From: Delftia tsuruhatensis
GTDB lineage: Bacteria; Pseudomonadota; Gammaproteobacteria; Burkholderiales; Burkholderiaceae_C
Length of the DNA: 64,000 nt
NCBI RefSeq assembly: GCF_903815225.1
Contig: NZ_LR813084.1
Span: forward strand, 1,344,501-1,408,500
Reading direction: 5' to 3'
In this document: positions 15,176 to 24,792 of the stretch, one piece after another
Position numbering within the stretch: the first letter of the stretch is position 1
Layout: each line of letters starts with the position of its first letter
Program-made: the position numbers and the translations under genes
Notes under the pieces: generated by a model
The model's database searches: none
What the model was told of the DNA's origin: nothing
What the model saw: only the letters and a program-made list of their open reading frames with translations

Positions 15176-15885
15176 GGCGTCTGCGCGGCCGCCTGCAGGG
15201 CGGCATCGGGCACGTCCAGGCGGTAGCCGTAGCCATAGACGGCGCTGATGGCGTAGGGTTGGCCGGCGCGCAGGTTCAGCAGCGCGCGCAGGCGCGAGAT
15301 ATGCGTGTCCAGCGAGCGCGACTGCACTTCGGCATTGTGGCCCCACACGGCCTCGCGCAGGTGCTCGCGCGACAGCAGGCGACCCTGGTTCTGGAACAGC
15401 GTCAGGGCCAGCGTGTATTCGCGGTGCGTGACCTCGATGGGCTGGCCGTGCATCTCCAGGCTGTTGGTGGCGGTGAGGAAGCGATAGGGCCCGAACTCCA
15501 GCACGCTTTGCGTGTTCACCGGATAGGCGCGGCGCAGCAGCGCGGCCATGCGCGCGCGCAACTCGCCATGGCGCACGGGCTTGACCATGAAGTCGTCGGC
15601 GCCGCAGGACAGGCCTTCTACGATGTCGGCTTCCTCGCTGCGGTGGGTGATGATCAGGATGGGCAGCTCGCGGCTGACATGCCCGCGTACCCACCGGACC
15701 AGGTCCGTTCCCTCCATGTCGGGCAGGTGCCAGTCCACGATCAGCAGGTCGAAGCTCTCGCGGCGCAGCTCCAGCTGCAGGGCCGATCCCGTCTGGTAGG
15801 TGTGGCAGCTGTGGCCCGTCTCCAGCGCGACCTGACGCAGCATCTCCAGTTGCAGCGGATCATCGTCCAGAGCAGCGATACGCAT
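15172..15885 (-). CDS. OmpR-family response regulator
   Basis: 237 residues. Receiver domain 1-120 with acidic pocket Asp7-Asp8-Asp9, phospho-acceptor Asp51 (LLIVDWHLPDMEG) and Lys in DFMVKP. A winged-helix DNA-binding domain covers 130-230 (THREYTLALTLFQNQGRLLSR, DTHISRLRALL, YGYGYRLD). It is the first gene of a three-gene leftward operon and overlaps the FecR protein gene by four bases. It is the likely output of the CHASE2 kinase; targets are unknown. Confidence 0.93.
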   Translation of the reverse strand: MRIAALDDDPLQLEMLRQVALETGHSCHTYQTGSALQLELRRESFDLLIVDWHLPDMEGTDLVRWVRGHVSRELPILIITHRSEEADIVEGLSCGADDFMVKPVRHGELRARMAALLRRAYPVNTQSVLEFGPYRFLTATNSLEMHGQPIEVTHREYTLALTLFQNQGRLLSREHLREAVWGHNAEVQSRSLDTHISRLRALLNLRAGQPYAISAVYGYGYRLDVPDAALQAAAQTP

Positions 15886-15979
15886 CCAAATGTCCTTTCA
15901 CGCAAGCGCCAGAATCCCTGGCGCCGGGCTGCGGGCAAGACTGCCCGCAAAAATGCGGTTTTCCAAGCGAAGCTTACCC

Positions 15980-17272
15980 TTACTCTGCGGCATCGCGCAG
16001 CTGTTGCAGCGCAGCCAGCACCCGCGTGGAGTCCGAGGGCTCCAGTCGGGGCATCAGCGAGGCCAGCGCCTGCGCGCCGTCTTGCTGCAGGCGGGCGATG
16101 GCCTGGCCGGCCTCCCTGGGGGCATCGAAGCCCTGGCTTTGCAGAAGCAGCTGGCCATCGGCGGCCAACAGCTTGAAGTAGAACTTGCCGTCGGCTTCGC
16201 GGTATTGCTTGAACTGCGGCAGCGCCTGCCTGGCGGCCTTGGCCTTGCCGCCCACCTGCGCCTGCGCCAGGTTGCGCAGCCCGACCGCCGAGCGCAGCTC
16301 GCGCAGCAGCGGCGTGGTCTCGCGGCGCGCCTTGGCGGCGCCCGCCTGGAGAATGTCCTCCAGTTCGCCGGGGTGGGCAATCAGATGTTCATAGCGATCG
16401 CGCATGGGGGCCAGCTCGCGGTCGATGCGCTCGAACAGTTGCTGCTTGGCGTCGCCCCAGGCGATGCCTTCGGCGTACTGTCGGCGCAGTGCCTCGGTTT
16501 CCTCTTCGCTGGCAAAGCCCTGGTAGATCTGGAACAGGGCCGAGCCTTCCACTTCCTTGGGTTCGCCCGGCGCGCGCGAGTCGGTGGTGATGCTGCCGAT
16601 GAGCTTGCGCAACTGCTCGCGCGAGGAGAACAGCGCGATGGTGTTGTTGTAGCTCTTGCTCATCTTGCGGCCGTCCAGGCCGGGCAGCGTGGCCACGTTG
16701 TCCTCGACCTGGGCCTCGGGCAGCTTGAAATACTCGCCGCCGTAGATGTGGTTGAAGCTGGAGGCCATGTCGCGCGCCATCTCGATGTGCTGGACCTGGT
16801 CGCGGCCCACGGGCACCTTGTGGGCGTTGAAGGCCAGGATGTCGGCCGCCATGAGCACGGGATACATGAACAGGCCGGCGGTCACGCCATCATCGGGCTC
16901 GGTGCCGTCCGCCTGGTTCTTGTCCACCGCCGCCTTGTAGGCGTGGGCGCGGTTGAGCAGGCCCTTGCCGGTCACGCAGGTCAGCAGCCAGCACAGCTCG
17001 GGAATCTCGGGAATGTCGGACTGGCGGTAGAAGGTCACATGCTCGGGATCGAGGCCGGCCGCCAGCCAGCTGGCAGCGATCTCGATGGTCGAGCGCTGCA
17101 CGCGCGCCGGGTCCTGGCACTTGATCAGGGCGTGGTAGTCGGCCAGGAAATAGAAGTTCTCCACTTCGCGCGAGCGGCTGGCCGCGATGGCCGGGCGCAG
17201 CATGCCGGCATAGTTGCCGAGGTGCGGGGTTCCGCTGGGAGTGATGCCGGTGAGGAAACGGATGGTGCTCAT
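15980..17272 (-). CDS. trpS: Tryptophanyl-tRNA synthetase with C-terminal YegP-like extension
   Basis: Charges tRNA-Trp. 430 residues from ATG 17272, giving the usual opening MSTIRFLTGITPSG; an upstream in-frame ATG at 17314 would add 14 unusual residues. The HIGH-type motif is TPHLGNYAG and the KMSKS loop is GRKMSKSYNN near residue 195. The catalytic body ends near residue 340, compared with about 334 in E. coli. The extra 90 residues include FKQYREADGKFYFKLLAADG, which resembles the beta-hairpin repeat of DUF1508/YegP-type domains. Core function is certain; the tail's role is unknown. Confidence 0.95.
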   Translation of the reverse strand: MSTIRFLTGITPSGTPHLGNYAGMLRPAIAASRSREVENFYFLADYHALIKCQDPARVQRSTIEIAASWLAAGLDPEHVTFYRQSDIPEIPELCWLLTCVTGKGLLNRAHAYKAAVDKNQADGTEPDDGVTAGLFMYPVLMAADILAFNAHKVPVGRDQVQHIEMARDMASSFNHIYGGEYFKLPEAQVEDNVATLPGLDGRKMSKSYNNTIALFSSREQLRKLIGSITTDSRAPGEPKEVEGSALFQIYQGFASEEETEALRRQYAEGIAWGDAKQQLFERIDRELAPMRDRYEHLIAHPGELEDILQAGAAKARRETTPLLRELRSAVGLRNLAQAQVGGKAKAARQALPQFKQYREADGKFYFKLLAADGQLLLQSQGFDAPREAGQAIARLQQDGAQALASLMPRLEPSDSTRVLAALQQLRDAAE

Positions 17273-17345
17273 GACGGGAGACTGCGACAGGGAATGAAAA
17301 AAGCGGCGCTGCAAGGCCTGGCTGGCCGCAAGGCCGGCCAGGCTT

Positions 17346-18023
17346 TCAACGCAACAGCGAGATCAGCGGGGTCAGGACGAAGTCGATCACTGCGTAGCCC
17401 AGGTCCATCAGCGGGCGCAGCCAAAGGCTGCCGACCACGCCGGCGATGACCAGGCCCATGACGATGAAAAAGCCCCAGGGCTCGATGCGCGCCACCCACT
17501 GTGCCTGGCGCCAGGGCAGCAGGCCGACGAGGATGCGCCCGCCGTCCAGCGGCGGCAGCGGAAACAGGTTGAAGGCCCACATCACCAGATTGACCAGGAT
17601 ACCGGCGCGGCACATCTCGAGAAAAAAGCGTTCATCGATGCCCAGGCCTACCAGAACGACCAGAACGATGCCCCACAGCAGCGCCTGCGCGAAGTTGGAG
17701 GCCGGCCCCGCCAGCGCAACCCAGATCATGTCGCGCTTGGGGTGGCGCAACTGGTCGAAGCGCACCGGCACGGGCTTGGCATAGCCGAACAGGAAGGCGC
17801 CCGAGGTGGCGAAGTACAGCAGCAGCGGCATCAGGATGGTGCCGATGGGGTCGATGTGCTTGATGGGGTTGAGCGTGATGCGTCCCATCATGGCGGCCGT
17901 GTGGTCGCCGAAGTGGCGCGCGGCATAGCCATGGGCCGCCTCGTGCACCGTGATGGCGAAGAGCACGGGCAGGGCGTAGATGAGTACGGTCTGTATGAGG
18001 TTGGAGAGGTCCACGGCGGGCAT
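17346..18023 (-). CDS. Site-2 protease family (M50) membrane metalloprotease
   Basis: 225 residues from ATG 18023, chosen because the longer frame adds a non-hydrophobic leader without family features. The zinc motif HEAAH sits in the first membrane helix (VLFAITVHEAAHGYAARH). The second metal ligand is the Asp of LFPLPPLDGGRIL, in a later helix. About five or six hydrophobic segments are visible. It is the short, PDZ-less type common beside trpS in betaproteobacteria. Its substrate is unknown. It is 73 bases upstream of trpS in the same direction and may be cotranscribed. Confidence 0.9.
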   Translation of the reverse strand: MPAVDLSNLIQTVLIYALPVLFAITVHEAAHGYAARHFGDHTAAMMGRITLNPIKHIDPIGTILMPLLLYFATSGAFLFGYAKPVPVRFDQLRHPKRDMIWVALAGPASNFAQALLWGIVLVVLVGLGIDERFFLEMCRAGILVNLVMWAFNLFPLPPLDGGRILVGLLPWRQAQWVARIEPWGFFIVMGLVIAGVVGSLWLRPLMDLGYAVIDFVLTPLISLLR

Positions 18024-18211
18024 TGTCTCAGACGCAGGCCCGCCTTGCCGCAGCCCCCCGCAGAGCCCGTGCGCGGCGCTGGCCGCGTGGACATGGAGGT
18101 TTCCACAGATTGGCAACCCTTGGTGTGTGTTGCAAAATGAAACATCAAGGGGCAAGTTCCTCAACAGGTTTTTCACCAAGGCCTCCGGGCCACGCAAATA
18201 CGAGGTGGGAT

Positions 18212-19501
18212 GTGGGCGTACTGGGCTTGGGCAGGCTGCCGATAGGCTGGCGGCTGGTGATTGCGTTCGGCGGTATCAATCTGCTGGTGTTCACGATGAT
18301 GGCCGTCACGGTGTTCTCGCTGGGCCGGGCCGAGCAGGCGCTGGCGGCCGGTGGCGCGACCACGGTGGCCGAACAGGCGCTGGAGCAGACGCGCTGGTGG
18401 GTGCTGGGCCTGGGGGCGGTGGTCTGCACGCTGGCCCTGGTGGCATGGTTCAGCCTGAGGCGGGGCATCGTGCAGCCGCTGGGGCAGGCCATCCTGATCG
18501 CGGAGACCGTGGCGGCAGGGGATCTGAGCCAGGAGTTCTCCACCGAGCTCCAGGGGGACTTCGGCCGCCTGCTTGGCGCGCTGGGCACCATGGAGGACAC
18601 GCTGACCGAACTGGTGGGGCGCATCAAGCAGTCCACGGACTCCATCGGCCTGTCGGCCGGCGAAATCGACGCCGGCAACACCGACTTGTCGCGTCGCACC
18701 GAGGCCCAGGTCTCGGCGCTGGCCCAGACGGCCGCCAGCATGGAGCAGCTCACGGCCACGGTGCGCCAGAACGCCGACCGCGCGCATTCGGCCAGCGGCC
18801 TGGCCGTCGACGCCTCGGCCACGGCGCGGCGCGGCGGCGCCGTGGTGGGCGAGGTGGTGCAGACCATGGAGGCCATCAGCGGCAGCTCGCGCAAGATCGT
18901 GGACATCATCCAGGTCATCGAGGGCATTGCCTTCCAGACCAATATCCTGGCGCTCAATGCCGCCGTCGAAGCGGCGCGCGCGGGCGAACAGGGCCGGGGA
19001 TTCGCCGTGGTGGCCAGCGAAGTGCGCAGCCTGGCCGGACGCTCGGCCGAGGCCGCCAAGCAGATCAAGGAGCTGATCACCACCAGCGTTCGCCAGGTGG
19101 AAAGCGGAGCGGGACTGGTCAGCCAGGCGGGCGACACCATGCAGGAAATCGTGGGCGCCGTCGGGCAGGTTTCGGGCCTGCTGGGCGAGATGTCGCAGGC
19201 GCTGCGGGAGCAGAGCGAGGGCATTGCCCAGGTCAATACCGCCGTGGGCCACATGGACAGTGCCACCCAGGAAAACGCGGCCCTGGTGCAGCAGGCCTCG
19301 CGTGCCGCCTCTGCCCTGACGGAGCGCGCGCAGGAGCTGGAGCAGGCGGTGGGCGCCTTCAAGCTCGATGACGAGCCGCCAGCCGCCGCCGGCTTCGCGG
19401 CAATGCAGGAGCGGCCTGCGCTGGCACCGGCGGTGCCCGCAGCCGGGGTCCCTCGGCGCGCGCCTGCCGCTGCCCGGTCACTGGAGTGGGCGCAGCACTG
19501 A
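18212..19501 (+). CDS. Methyl-accepting chemotaxis protein, minimal periplasmic loop
   Basis: 429 residues if started at GTG 18212, which has AGGTGGG upstream; an in-frame ATG at 18137 would add 25 polar residues. Helix 1 is near 13-35 and helix 2 near 62-84, with only about 25 residues between, too small for a ligand domain. HAMP-like sequence follows, then the full signalling domain with intact hairpin tip ([18 protein letters not shown]). It lacks the C-terminal CheR-docking pentapeptide (ends LEWAQH). It probably senses membrane or cytoplasmic state rather than a periplasmic ligand. Confidence 0.88.
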   Translation: MGVLGLGRLPIGWRLVIAFGGINLLVFTMMAVTVFSLGRAEQALAAGGATTVAEQALEQTRWWVLGLGAVVCTLALVAWFSLRRGIVQPLGQAILIAETVAAGDLSQEFSTELQGDFGRLLGALGTMEDTLTELVGRIKQSTDSIGLSAGEIDAGNTDLSRRTEAQVSALAQTAASMEQLTATVRQNADRAHSASGLAVDASATARRGGAVVGEVVQTMEAISGSSRKIVDIIQVIEGIAFQTNILALNAAVEAARAGEQGRGFAVVASEVRSLAGRSAEAAKQIKELITTSVRQVESGAGLVSQAGDTMQEIVGAVGQVSGLLGEMSQALREQSEGIAQVNTAVGHMDSATQENAALVQQASRAASALTERAQELEQAVGAFKLDDEPPAAAGFAAMQERPALAPAVPAAGVPRRAPAAARSLEWAQH

Positions 19502-19511
19502 GCGCCAGCGT

Positions 19512-20156
19512 TCAGGCCGCTTCCAGTCCCAGGGCCTCCAGGCTGCCCCGCCCCTGGCGCACGACGGTGGGCGGGTTGCCCAAGGACATGGGCACGAGGT
19601 CGATCACCGTGGTCGGCTCCGAGGGACAGGCACCGGCATCGACCACGGCATCCAGGTCGTGGGCAAATCGCTCGATGATCTCGTCGGCGTCATGCAGGGG
19701 CTCGGTCTCGCCCGGGGGAATCAGCGTGGTGGCGATCAGTGGCTCGCCCAGTTGTTCCAGCAGCAGCTGCGTGCCCTTGCGATCGGGCACGCGCAGGCCG
19801 ATGGTCTTGCGCGAGGGATGGCTCAGGCGCTTGGGAACTTCCTTGGAGGCTTCCAGGATGAAGGTGTAGGGCCCTGGCGTGGCCAGCTTGAGCAGGCGGT
19901 ACTGGCGGTTGTCCACGCGCGCGTAGCTGGACAGCTCGGACAGGTCGCGGCACAGCAGCGTGAGGTGGTGCTTGTCGTTGATCTGGCGGATGCGGCGCAG
20001 CCGCTCCACCGCAGGGCGGTCGTCCAGGTGGCAGACCAGGGCATAGCTCGAATCAGTGGGGATGGCCAGGATGGCGCCCTGGCGCAGCATCTCGGCGGCT
20101 TGCTTGATCAGGCGGGGCTGGGGGTTGTCGGGGTGGGCTTCGAAGCGTAGGACCAT
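19512..20156 (-). CDS. YrdC/Sua5/YciO-family protein
   Basis: 214 residues covering one YrdC-type domain (AILAIPTDSSYALVCHLDD at about 28-46, INDKHHLTLLC at about 57-67, LRVPDRKG near 121). Members make threonylcarbamoyl-adenylate for tRNA t6A, or, in the YciO branch, carry out a less defined related reaction. The PTDSSYAL segment in place of PTDT-YGL, and synteny with the PHP phosphatase, favour YciO. It lies 22 bases downstream of that gene in the same direction. Confidence 0.85.
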   Translation of the reverse strand: MVLRFEAHPDNPQPRLIKQAAEMLRQGAILAIPTDSSYALVCHLDDRPAVERLRRIRQINDKHHLTLLCRDLSELSSYARVDNRQYRLLKLATPGPYTFILEASKEVPKRLSHPSRKTIGLRVPDRKGTQLLLEQLGEPLIATTLIPPGETEPLHDADEIIERFAHDLDAVVDAGACPSEPTTVIDLVPMSLGNPPTVVRQGRGSLEALGLEAA

Positions 20157-20178
20157 GGTGTTCTTTGTGGGGGGCGGC

Positions 20179-21066
20179 TCAGGCCCTCTGTATGCGTGCG
20201 TCGAGCAGCTCCCAGACGGGTGTCAGCTCGCCCGGCAGATAGGGCAGGTCGCCCAGATCGGTGTGCGATTCCTCGGGGCTGTGGAAGTCGCTGCCGCGCG
20301 AGGCGGCCAGCCCGAACTCGCGCGCCATGTCGGCGTAGATGGCGTACTCGCTGGGCCGGTGGCTGCCGGTGACGACTTCCACGCCCTGTCCGCCGTGGGC
20401 CTTGAACTCGGAAAACAGCGCGTATTCCTCGTTGGCCGTCAGCGTGTAGCGGGCCGGATGGGCGATCACCGCCGCGCCGCCGGCCTGGGTGATCCAGCGC
20501 ACCGCGTCGCCCAGGCGGGCCCAGGTATGGGGCACATAGCCCGGGTGGCCTTCGGTCAGGTAGTGGCGGAATACCTCGCCGGTATCACGGCAGTATCCCG
20601 ACTCCACGAGAAAGCGCGCGAAATGCGTGCGCGAGATCAGGCCCGGATTGCCGGCGAAGCGCAGCGCGCCTTCGTAGCTGCCCGCGATGCCGGCCAGCTC
20701 CAGCTGTCGGGCCATTTCACGGGCCCGGGGACCGCGTCCGTCGCGCGTGGCGTACAGGCCTTCGACCAGTGCCGGATCGTCGGCATCAAAGCCCAACCCC
20801 ACGATGTGCACCGTGGTGCCGGCAAAGCTCACCGAGATCTCGGCACCCGTGAGGTAGTCCAGGCCGCAGGCGCGTGCCGCGGCCGCGGCGCGGTGCTGGC
20901 CCCCGACCTCGTCATGGTCGGTCAGCGCCCACAGCTGCACGCCCCGGGAGGCGGCGCGTTCGGCCAGTTGCTCCGGCGTCAGCGTTCCATCCGAGACCAC
21001 GGAGTGGCTGTGCAGATCGGCGTTCAGATAGGACTTGGGCACCGGCCCATTGTAGGTGGGGGGCAT
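20179..21066 (-). CDS. PHP-domain 3',5'-nucleoside bisphosphate phosphatase (YciV/RnaAM-like)
   Basis: 295 residues. PHP metal ligands are visible in order: ADLHSHSVVSDG (about 15-26), LTDHDEVGG (about 48-56), and later a conserved Glu and His pairs (GAEISV, HPARYT, SRGSDFHSPEE). The family removes 3' phosphate from pAp and trims short RNA 5' ends. Ending with SDFHSPEESHTDLG is typical of this branch. It forms a pair with the downstream YciO-like gene. Confidence 0.9.
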   Translation of the reverse strand: MPPTYNGPVPKSYLNADLHSHSVVSDGTLTPEQLAERAASRGVQLWALTDHDEVGGQHRAAAAARACGLDYLTGAEISVSFAGTTVHIVGLGFDADDPALVEGLYATRDGRGPRAREMARQLELAGIAGSYEGALRFAGNPGLISRTHFARFLVESGYCRDTGEVFRHYLTEGHPGYVPHTWARLGDAVRWITQAGGAAVIAHPARYTLTANEEYALFSEFKAHGGQGVEVVTGSHRPSEYAIYADMAREFGLAASRGSDFHSPEESHTDLGDLPYLPGELTPVWELLDARIQRA

Positions 21067-21253
21067 TTCCCGGGTCCCGCGCTATGGCTGGGGACTTCCC
21101 TGAGTGCGGGTCAACCCCCCTCAATAGTGACAGCCGCATGACGATGATCAGCCAGGCGCCGTCAAGGGTGGACAAGAATGGTTCCCCGGAGCAATGGTCG
21201 GCAGGGGCGCCGTGGCCAGGCTCCGGCAATGTTAGAGAAAAGATCGGTTTTCC

Positions 21254-22990
21254 ATGAATCTGAATCAAATCACCGTTGCCCAGAAGCTCTGGGCCCTGGT
21301 GCTGGGGCTGTTGGCGGGCATGCTGGCGGTCAATGGCGGCATCCTGGTCTATCTGCATGGGGTCAATGACAAGATCAATACCGATGTGATGACCGCGCAG
21401 CGCGGCGCCACGCTGGCGCGCGAGTGGCGGCATCTGACCCAGATGAGTGTGGAGCGCTCCATCGTCGCGGCCATGTCCCCCGACGAGACGCTGGCCGCGC
21501 AGCAGCGCGCGCTGATGAGCAAGGGCATAGAGCGCATCAATGTGCTGCAAAAGCAGGTGGGCGAGCTTCAACTGAATGCCCAGTCCAAGCAGGCGCTGGA
21601 CGCCGTGGCGGCCGAGCGCCGCGAGACGCTCAAGGCCAACTCCGCGGCCCAGGATGCACGCAAGGCCAGCGATTTCGCATCTACCTTCGATATCGTGGAA
21701 AAGCAGCTGCGCCCGGCGGCCGAGCGCTACAACGCGGCACAGGAGGCCTTCGTGCAGCAGCTGGAGCACCAAAGCGAGCTGGCCCGCGAGGAGGGCATGG
21801 CGCAGCGGCGCCAGGCCTACTGGCTGGGTGCACTGGCCAGCGCGGCCATCGTGGCCCTGGGGCTGTTCATGGGCGTGGCCATCATGCGCTCCATCACCCG
21901 GCCGCTGGACCAGGCCGTGGCACTGGCCGATGGCATTGCCGCAGGCGACCTCACCGGTTCGGTGCAGAGCAGCCGTGGCGACGAGCTGGGCCATCTGCTG
22001 AGCGCGCTCAACGGCATGGCCGAGCGCCTGCGCGGCGTGGTCGGCGAGGTGCGCTCGGGCGTGGAGTCCGTGTCCACGGCCTCCAACCAGATCGCCAGCG
22101 GCAACCAGGACCTGTCCGCGCGCACCGAGCAGACGGCAGCCAACCTGCAGGAGACGGCGGCCAGCATGGAGCAGCTGACGGCCACCGTCACCCAGTCGGC
22201 CGACACGGCGCGCCAGGCCAACCAGCTGGCGGCCACGGCGGCGAAGGCCGCCGAGCAGGGCGGAGCGGTGGTGGGCCAGGTGGTGCAGAGCATGCAGCAG
22301 ATCACGGACAGCAGCCGCAAGATCGCCGACATCATCGGCGTGATCGACGGCATTGCCTTCCAGACCAACATCCTGGCGCTGAACGCGGCGCGCGCGGGCG
22401 AGCAGGGCCGGGGCTTCGCCGTGGTGGCGGGCGAGGTGCGTTCGCTGGCCCAGCGCAGCGCGGAGGCGGCCAAGGAGATCAAGACGCTGATCACGACCAG
22501 CGTGGACAACGTGCAATCGGGCTCGCAGCAGGTGGAGCAGGCGGGGCGCTCCATGGAGGAGATCGTGTCCAGCGTGCGCAGGGTGAGTGATCTGATCGGA
22601 GAGATCACGGCGTCGTCGACGGAGCAGCGCGACGGGATCGGCCAGGTGAACCAGGCGGTGAGCCAGCTGGACCAGATGACGCAGCAGAATGCGGCGCTGG
22701 TGGAGGAGTCGAGCGCGGCGGCGCTGGCCATGCAGGAGCAGGCGAGGCGCCTGGCGGGGGTGGTGGCCGTGTTCAAGCTGGGGCAGGAGGGCAGTGCGCT
22801 GGCGCCTGCCAGGGCGTCCGCGCCGGCCCGCAGGCCCGCGGCGGCAGCCCCTGCCGCGCCGGCGCGGCCCGCGCCTGCCGTGCGCAACGCCCCGGCGGGC
22901 GGGATACAGCCGCCCCAGGCCAAGCCCCCCGCCAAGGCAGCGCTACCGGCCGCAAAGGCCGCGGCGGATGGCGACTGGGAGACCTTCTGA
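21254..22990 (+). CDS. Methyl-accepting chemotaxis protein with shortened hairpin tip
   Basis: 578 residues: helix 1 about 13-33, a periplasmic helical bundle (34-190), helix 2 about 193-215, HAMP, signalling domain, a Pro/Ala-rich linker (515-565), and the C-terminal pentapeptide DWETF that docks CheR/CheB. The highly conserved tip reads [14 protein letters not shown] (residues 372-385), four residues shorter than the usual [18 protein letters not shown] of the other two receptors here. The loss is in frame (12 bases). The rest of the coiled coil is intact. The ligand is unknown. Confidence 0.93.
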   Translation: MNLNQITVAQKLWALVLGLLAGMLAVNGGILVYLHGVNDKINTDVMTAQRGATLAREWRHLTQMSVERSIVAAMSPDETLAAQQRALMSKGIERINVLQKQVGELQLNAQSKQALDAVAAERRETLKANSAAQDARKASDFASTFDIVEKQLRPAAERYNAAQEAFVQQLEHQSELAREEGMAQRRQAYWLGALASAAIVALGLFMGVAIMRSITRPLDQAVALADGIAAGDLTGSVQSSRGDELGHLLSALNGMAERLRGVVGEVRSGVESVSTASNQIASGNQDLSARTEQTAANLQETAASMEQLTATVTQSADTARQANQLAATAAKAAEQGGAVVGQVVQSMQQITDSSRKIADIIGVIDGIAFQTNILALNAARAGEQGRGFAVVAGEVRSLAQRSAEAAKEIKTLITTSVDNVQSGSQQVEQAGRSMEEIVSSVRRVSDLIGEITASSTEQRDGIGQVNQAVSQLDQMTQQNAALVEESSAAALAMQEQARRLAGVVAVFKLGQEGSALAPARASAPARRPAAAAPAAPARPAPAVRNAPAGGIQPPQAKPPAKAALPAAKAAADGDWETF

Positions 22991-23063
22991 GCGGGGAGGA
23001 GCGAGGATGCAGGCCGGTACCTGGTCAGGGCCGGCCTGCAGGCCTTCGTCCATGGGCAGGCAT

Positions 23064-24782
23064 CTAGATGCCGTCCGAATGGATTCCTTCGATCAGAAAC
23101 TGGACCTTGCGCTCCCCGCGCCATTCATTGATGTCCATGCGAAATGCCATGCAGGCCGAGGGCGGCAAGGGGTCGGTGTGGCCGAACCAGATGCCGTCCA
23201 CGGTTTCGCCCTGATGGCGCAGTTGCAGCTTCAGGTGCCTTTCGCCGACCAGGCGCTGTGACACCACTTCCAGCTGCTCGCTGAAGGTGGGCGGCGCGAA
23301 ACCCTGGCCCCAGACGGCGAGGTTGAGCCGTTCGACGATTTCAGGCTTGCGGAAATCCGGATCGAGCGGCCCGTCGGTCTCTATGCGCCGCGTCAGCGTC
23401 GCGGCATCCAGCCATTCCTGGGCCACCTGGGCCAGGGCCTTCTCGAAGAGGGCGAAATCGGCCTCGGCGATGGTGCAGCCCGCCGCCATCGCGTGGCCGC
23501 CGAAGCGCAACAGCAGCCCGGGGTGGCGCTTGGACACCAGGTCCAGCGCGTCGCGCAGGTGAAAGCCCGGGATGGAGCGGCCCGAGCCCTTGAGTTCGTG
23601 CTCGTGCCCCGGCGCGCCGCTGGCCGCGAAGACGAAGCTGGGGCGGTGCATGCGGTCCTTGATGCGCGAGGCGACGATGCCGACCACGCCTTCGTGGAAG
23701 TCCGGGTCGAACACGCTGATGGCGGCCGGCGGCGTCATGCCGTCCTCGCACAGGCCCTCGGCCATGAGCAGGGCCTGCTCGCGCATGCCGCCTTCCAGTT
23801 CACGCCGTTCGCGGTTGATGGCGTCCAGCATCTGGGCCAGGTTGGCGGCACGGCCCGCATCGTCCGTGGTCAGGCATTCAATGCCGATGGTCATGTCGGC
23901 CAGCCGGCCCGCGGCGTTGATGCGCGGCCCCAGGGCGAAGCCGAAGTCGAACGTGGTGGCCGCAAAGGCCTTGCGTCCGGCGGCATCGAACAGGGCCTGC
24001 AGGCCCGGCTGCATCTGCCCGCGGCGGATCTGCTTCAGGCCCAGGGCCACCAGGCGGCGGTTGTTGGCGTCCAGCCGCACCACGTCGGCCACGGTGCCCA
24101 GGGCCACCAGGGGCAGCAGGGCTTCCAGGCGGGGCTGGCCGGCCTTGTCGAAGCGCCCGCGCGCGCGCAGCTCGGCCCGCAGGGCCAGCAGGACGTAGAA
24201 CATCACACCGACCCCGGCCATGGACTTGCTCTCGAAGCCGCAGCCGGGCTGGTTGGGGTTGACGATGGCATCGGCCGACGGCAGGTGGCTGCCGGGCAGA
24301 TGGTGGTCGGTGACGACCACCTGCAGGCCCAGGGCCTTGGCCTCGGCCACGCCCTCGACGCTGGCGATGCCGTTGTCCACGGTGACCATCACGTCGGCGC
24401 CGGTTTCCTTGACACGGCGCGCGATGGGGGGGGTGAGGCCGTAGCCGTCCACCACGCGGTCGGGCACCAGATAGTCGACCTGGGCCGCTCCCAGCATGCG
24501 CAGGCCACGCCAGCCCACGGCGCAGGCCGTGGCACCGTCGCAGTCGTAGTCGGCCACGATGCACAGGCGCAGGCCTCGCTCTATGGCGTCGGCCAGCAGC
24601 CGCACGGCGGCCTCCATGCCCAGCAGGCCCGAGGGGGGAAGCAGGCGCGCGGGCGCATCGTCCAGTTCGTCGGCGCAGCAGACGCCGCGCGCCGCGTAGA
24701 GCTGGGCCAGCAGCGGGTGGACGCCGGCCTGGCGCAGTGCCGTGGCCTGTTGCGCAGGGATCTCGCGGGGGATGATTTTCAT
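23064..24782 (-). CDS. recJ: Single-stranded-DNA exonuclease RecJ
   Basis: 572 residues, typical. DHH-family motifs are clear: VADYDCDGATA near residue 77 and VVTDHHLPG near 156, then the DHHA1 region (SGRSIPGFHLRDALD, FGGHAMAAGCTI) and the C-terminal OB-like part. It is a 5'-3' exonuclease of recombination and mismatch repair. It starts 10 bases after the rpfE stop, forming a two-gene leftward unit. Confidence 0.97.
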   Translation of the reverse strand: MKIIPREIPAQQATALRQAGVHPLLAQLYAARGVCCADELDDAPARLLPPSGLLGMEAAVRLLADAIERGLRLCIVADYDCDGATACAVGWRGLRMLGAAQVDYLVPDRVVDGYGLTPPIARRVKETGADVMVTVDNGIASVEGVAEAKALGLQVVVTDHHLPGSHLPSADAIVNPNQPGCGFESKSMAGVGVMFYVLLALRAELRARGRFDKAGQPRLEALLPLVALGTVADVVRLDANNRRLVALGLKQIRRGQMQPGLQALFDAAGRKAFAATTFDFGFALGPRINAAGRLADMTIGIECLTTDDAGRAANLAQMLDAINRERRELEGGMREQALLMAEGLCEDGMTPPAAISVFDPDFHEGVVGIVASRIKDRMHRPSFVFAASGAPGHEHELKGSGRSIPGFHLRDALDLVSKRHPGLLLRFGGHAMAAGCTIAEADFALFEKALAQVAQEWLDAATLTRRIETDGPLDPDFRKPEIVERLNLAVWGQGFAPPTFSEQLEVVSQRLVGERHLKLQLRHQGETVDGIWFGHTDPLPPSACMAFRMDINEWRGERKVQFLIEGIHSDGI

Positions 24783-24792
24783 GGGCGGTGTG

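Noticed and set aside
11075..15226. A 1,383-codon plus-strand frame opposite the CHASE2 kinase and FecR genes
   Set aside because: Low-complexity composition typical of antisense frames in high-GC DNA; the opposite strand has recognised domains throughout.
13391..15694. Longer 767-codon version of the FecR protein
   Set aside because: The upstream part overlaps the response regulator on the same strand in another frame, is Arg/Pro-rich, and lacks the signal peptide seen from ATG 15175.
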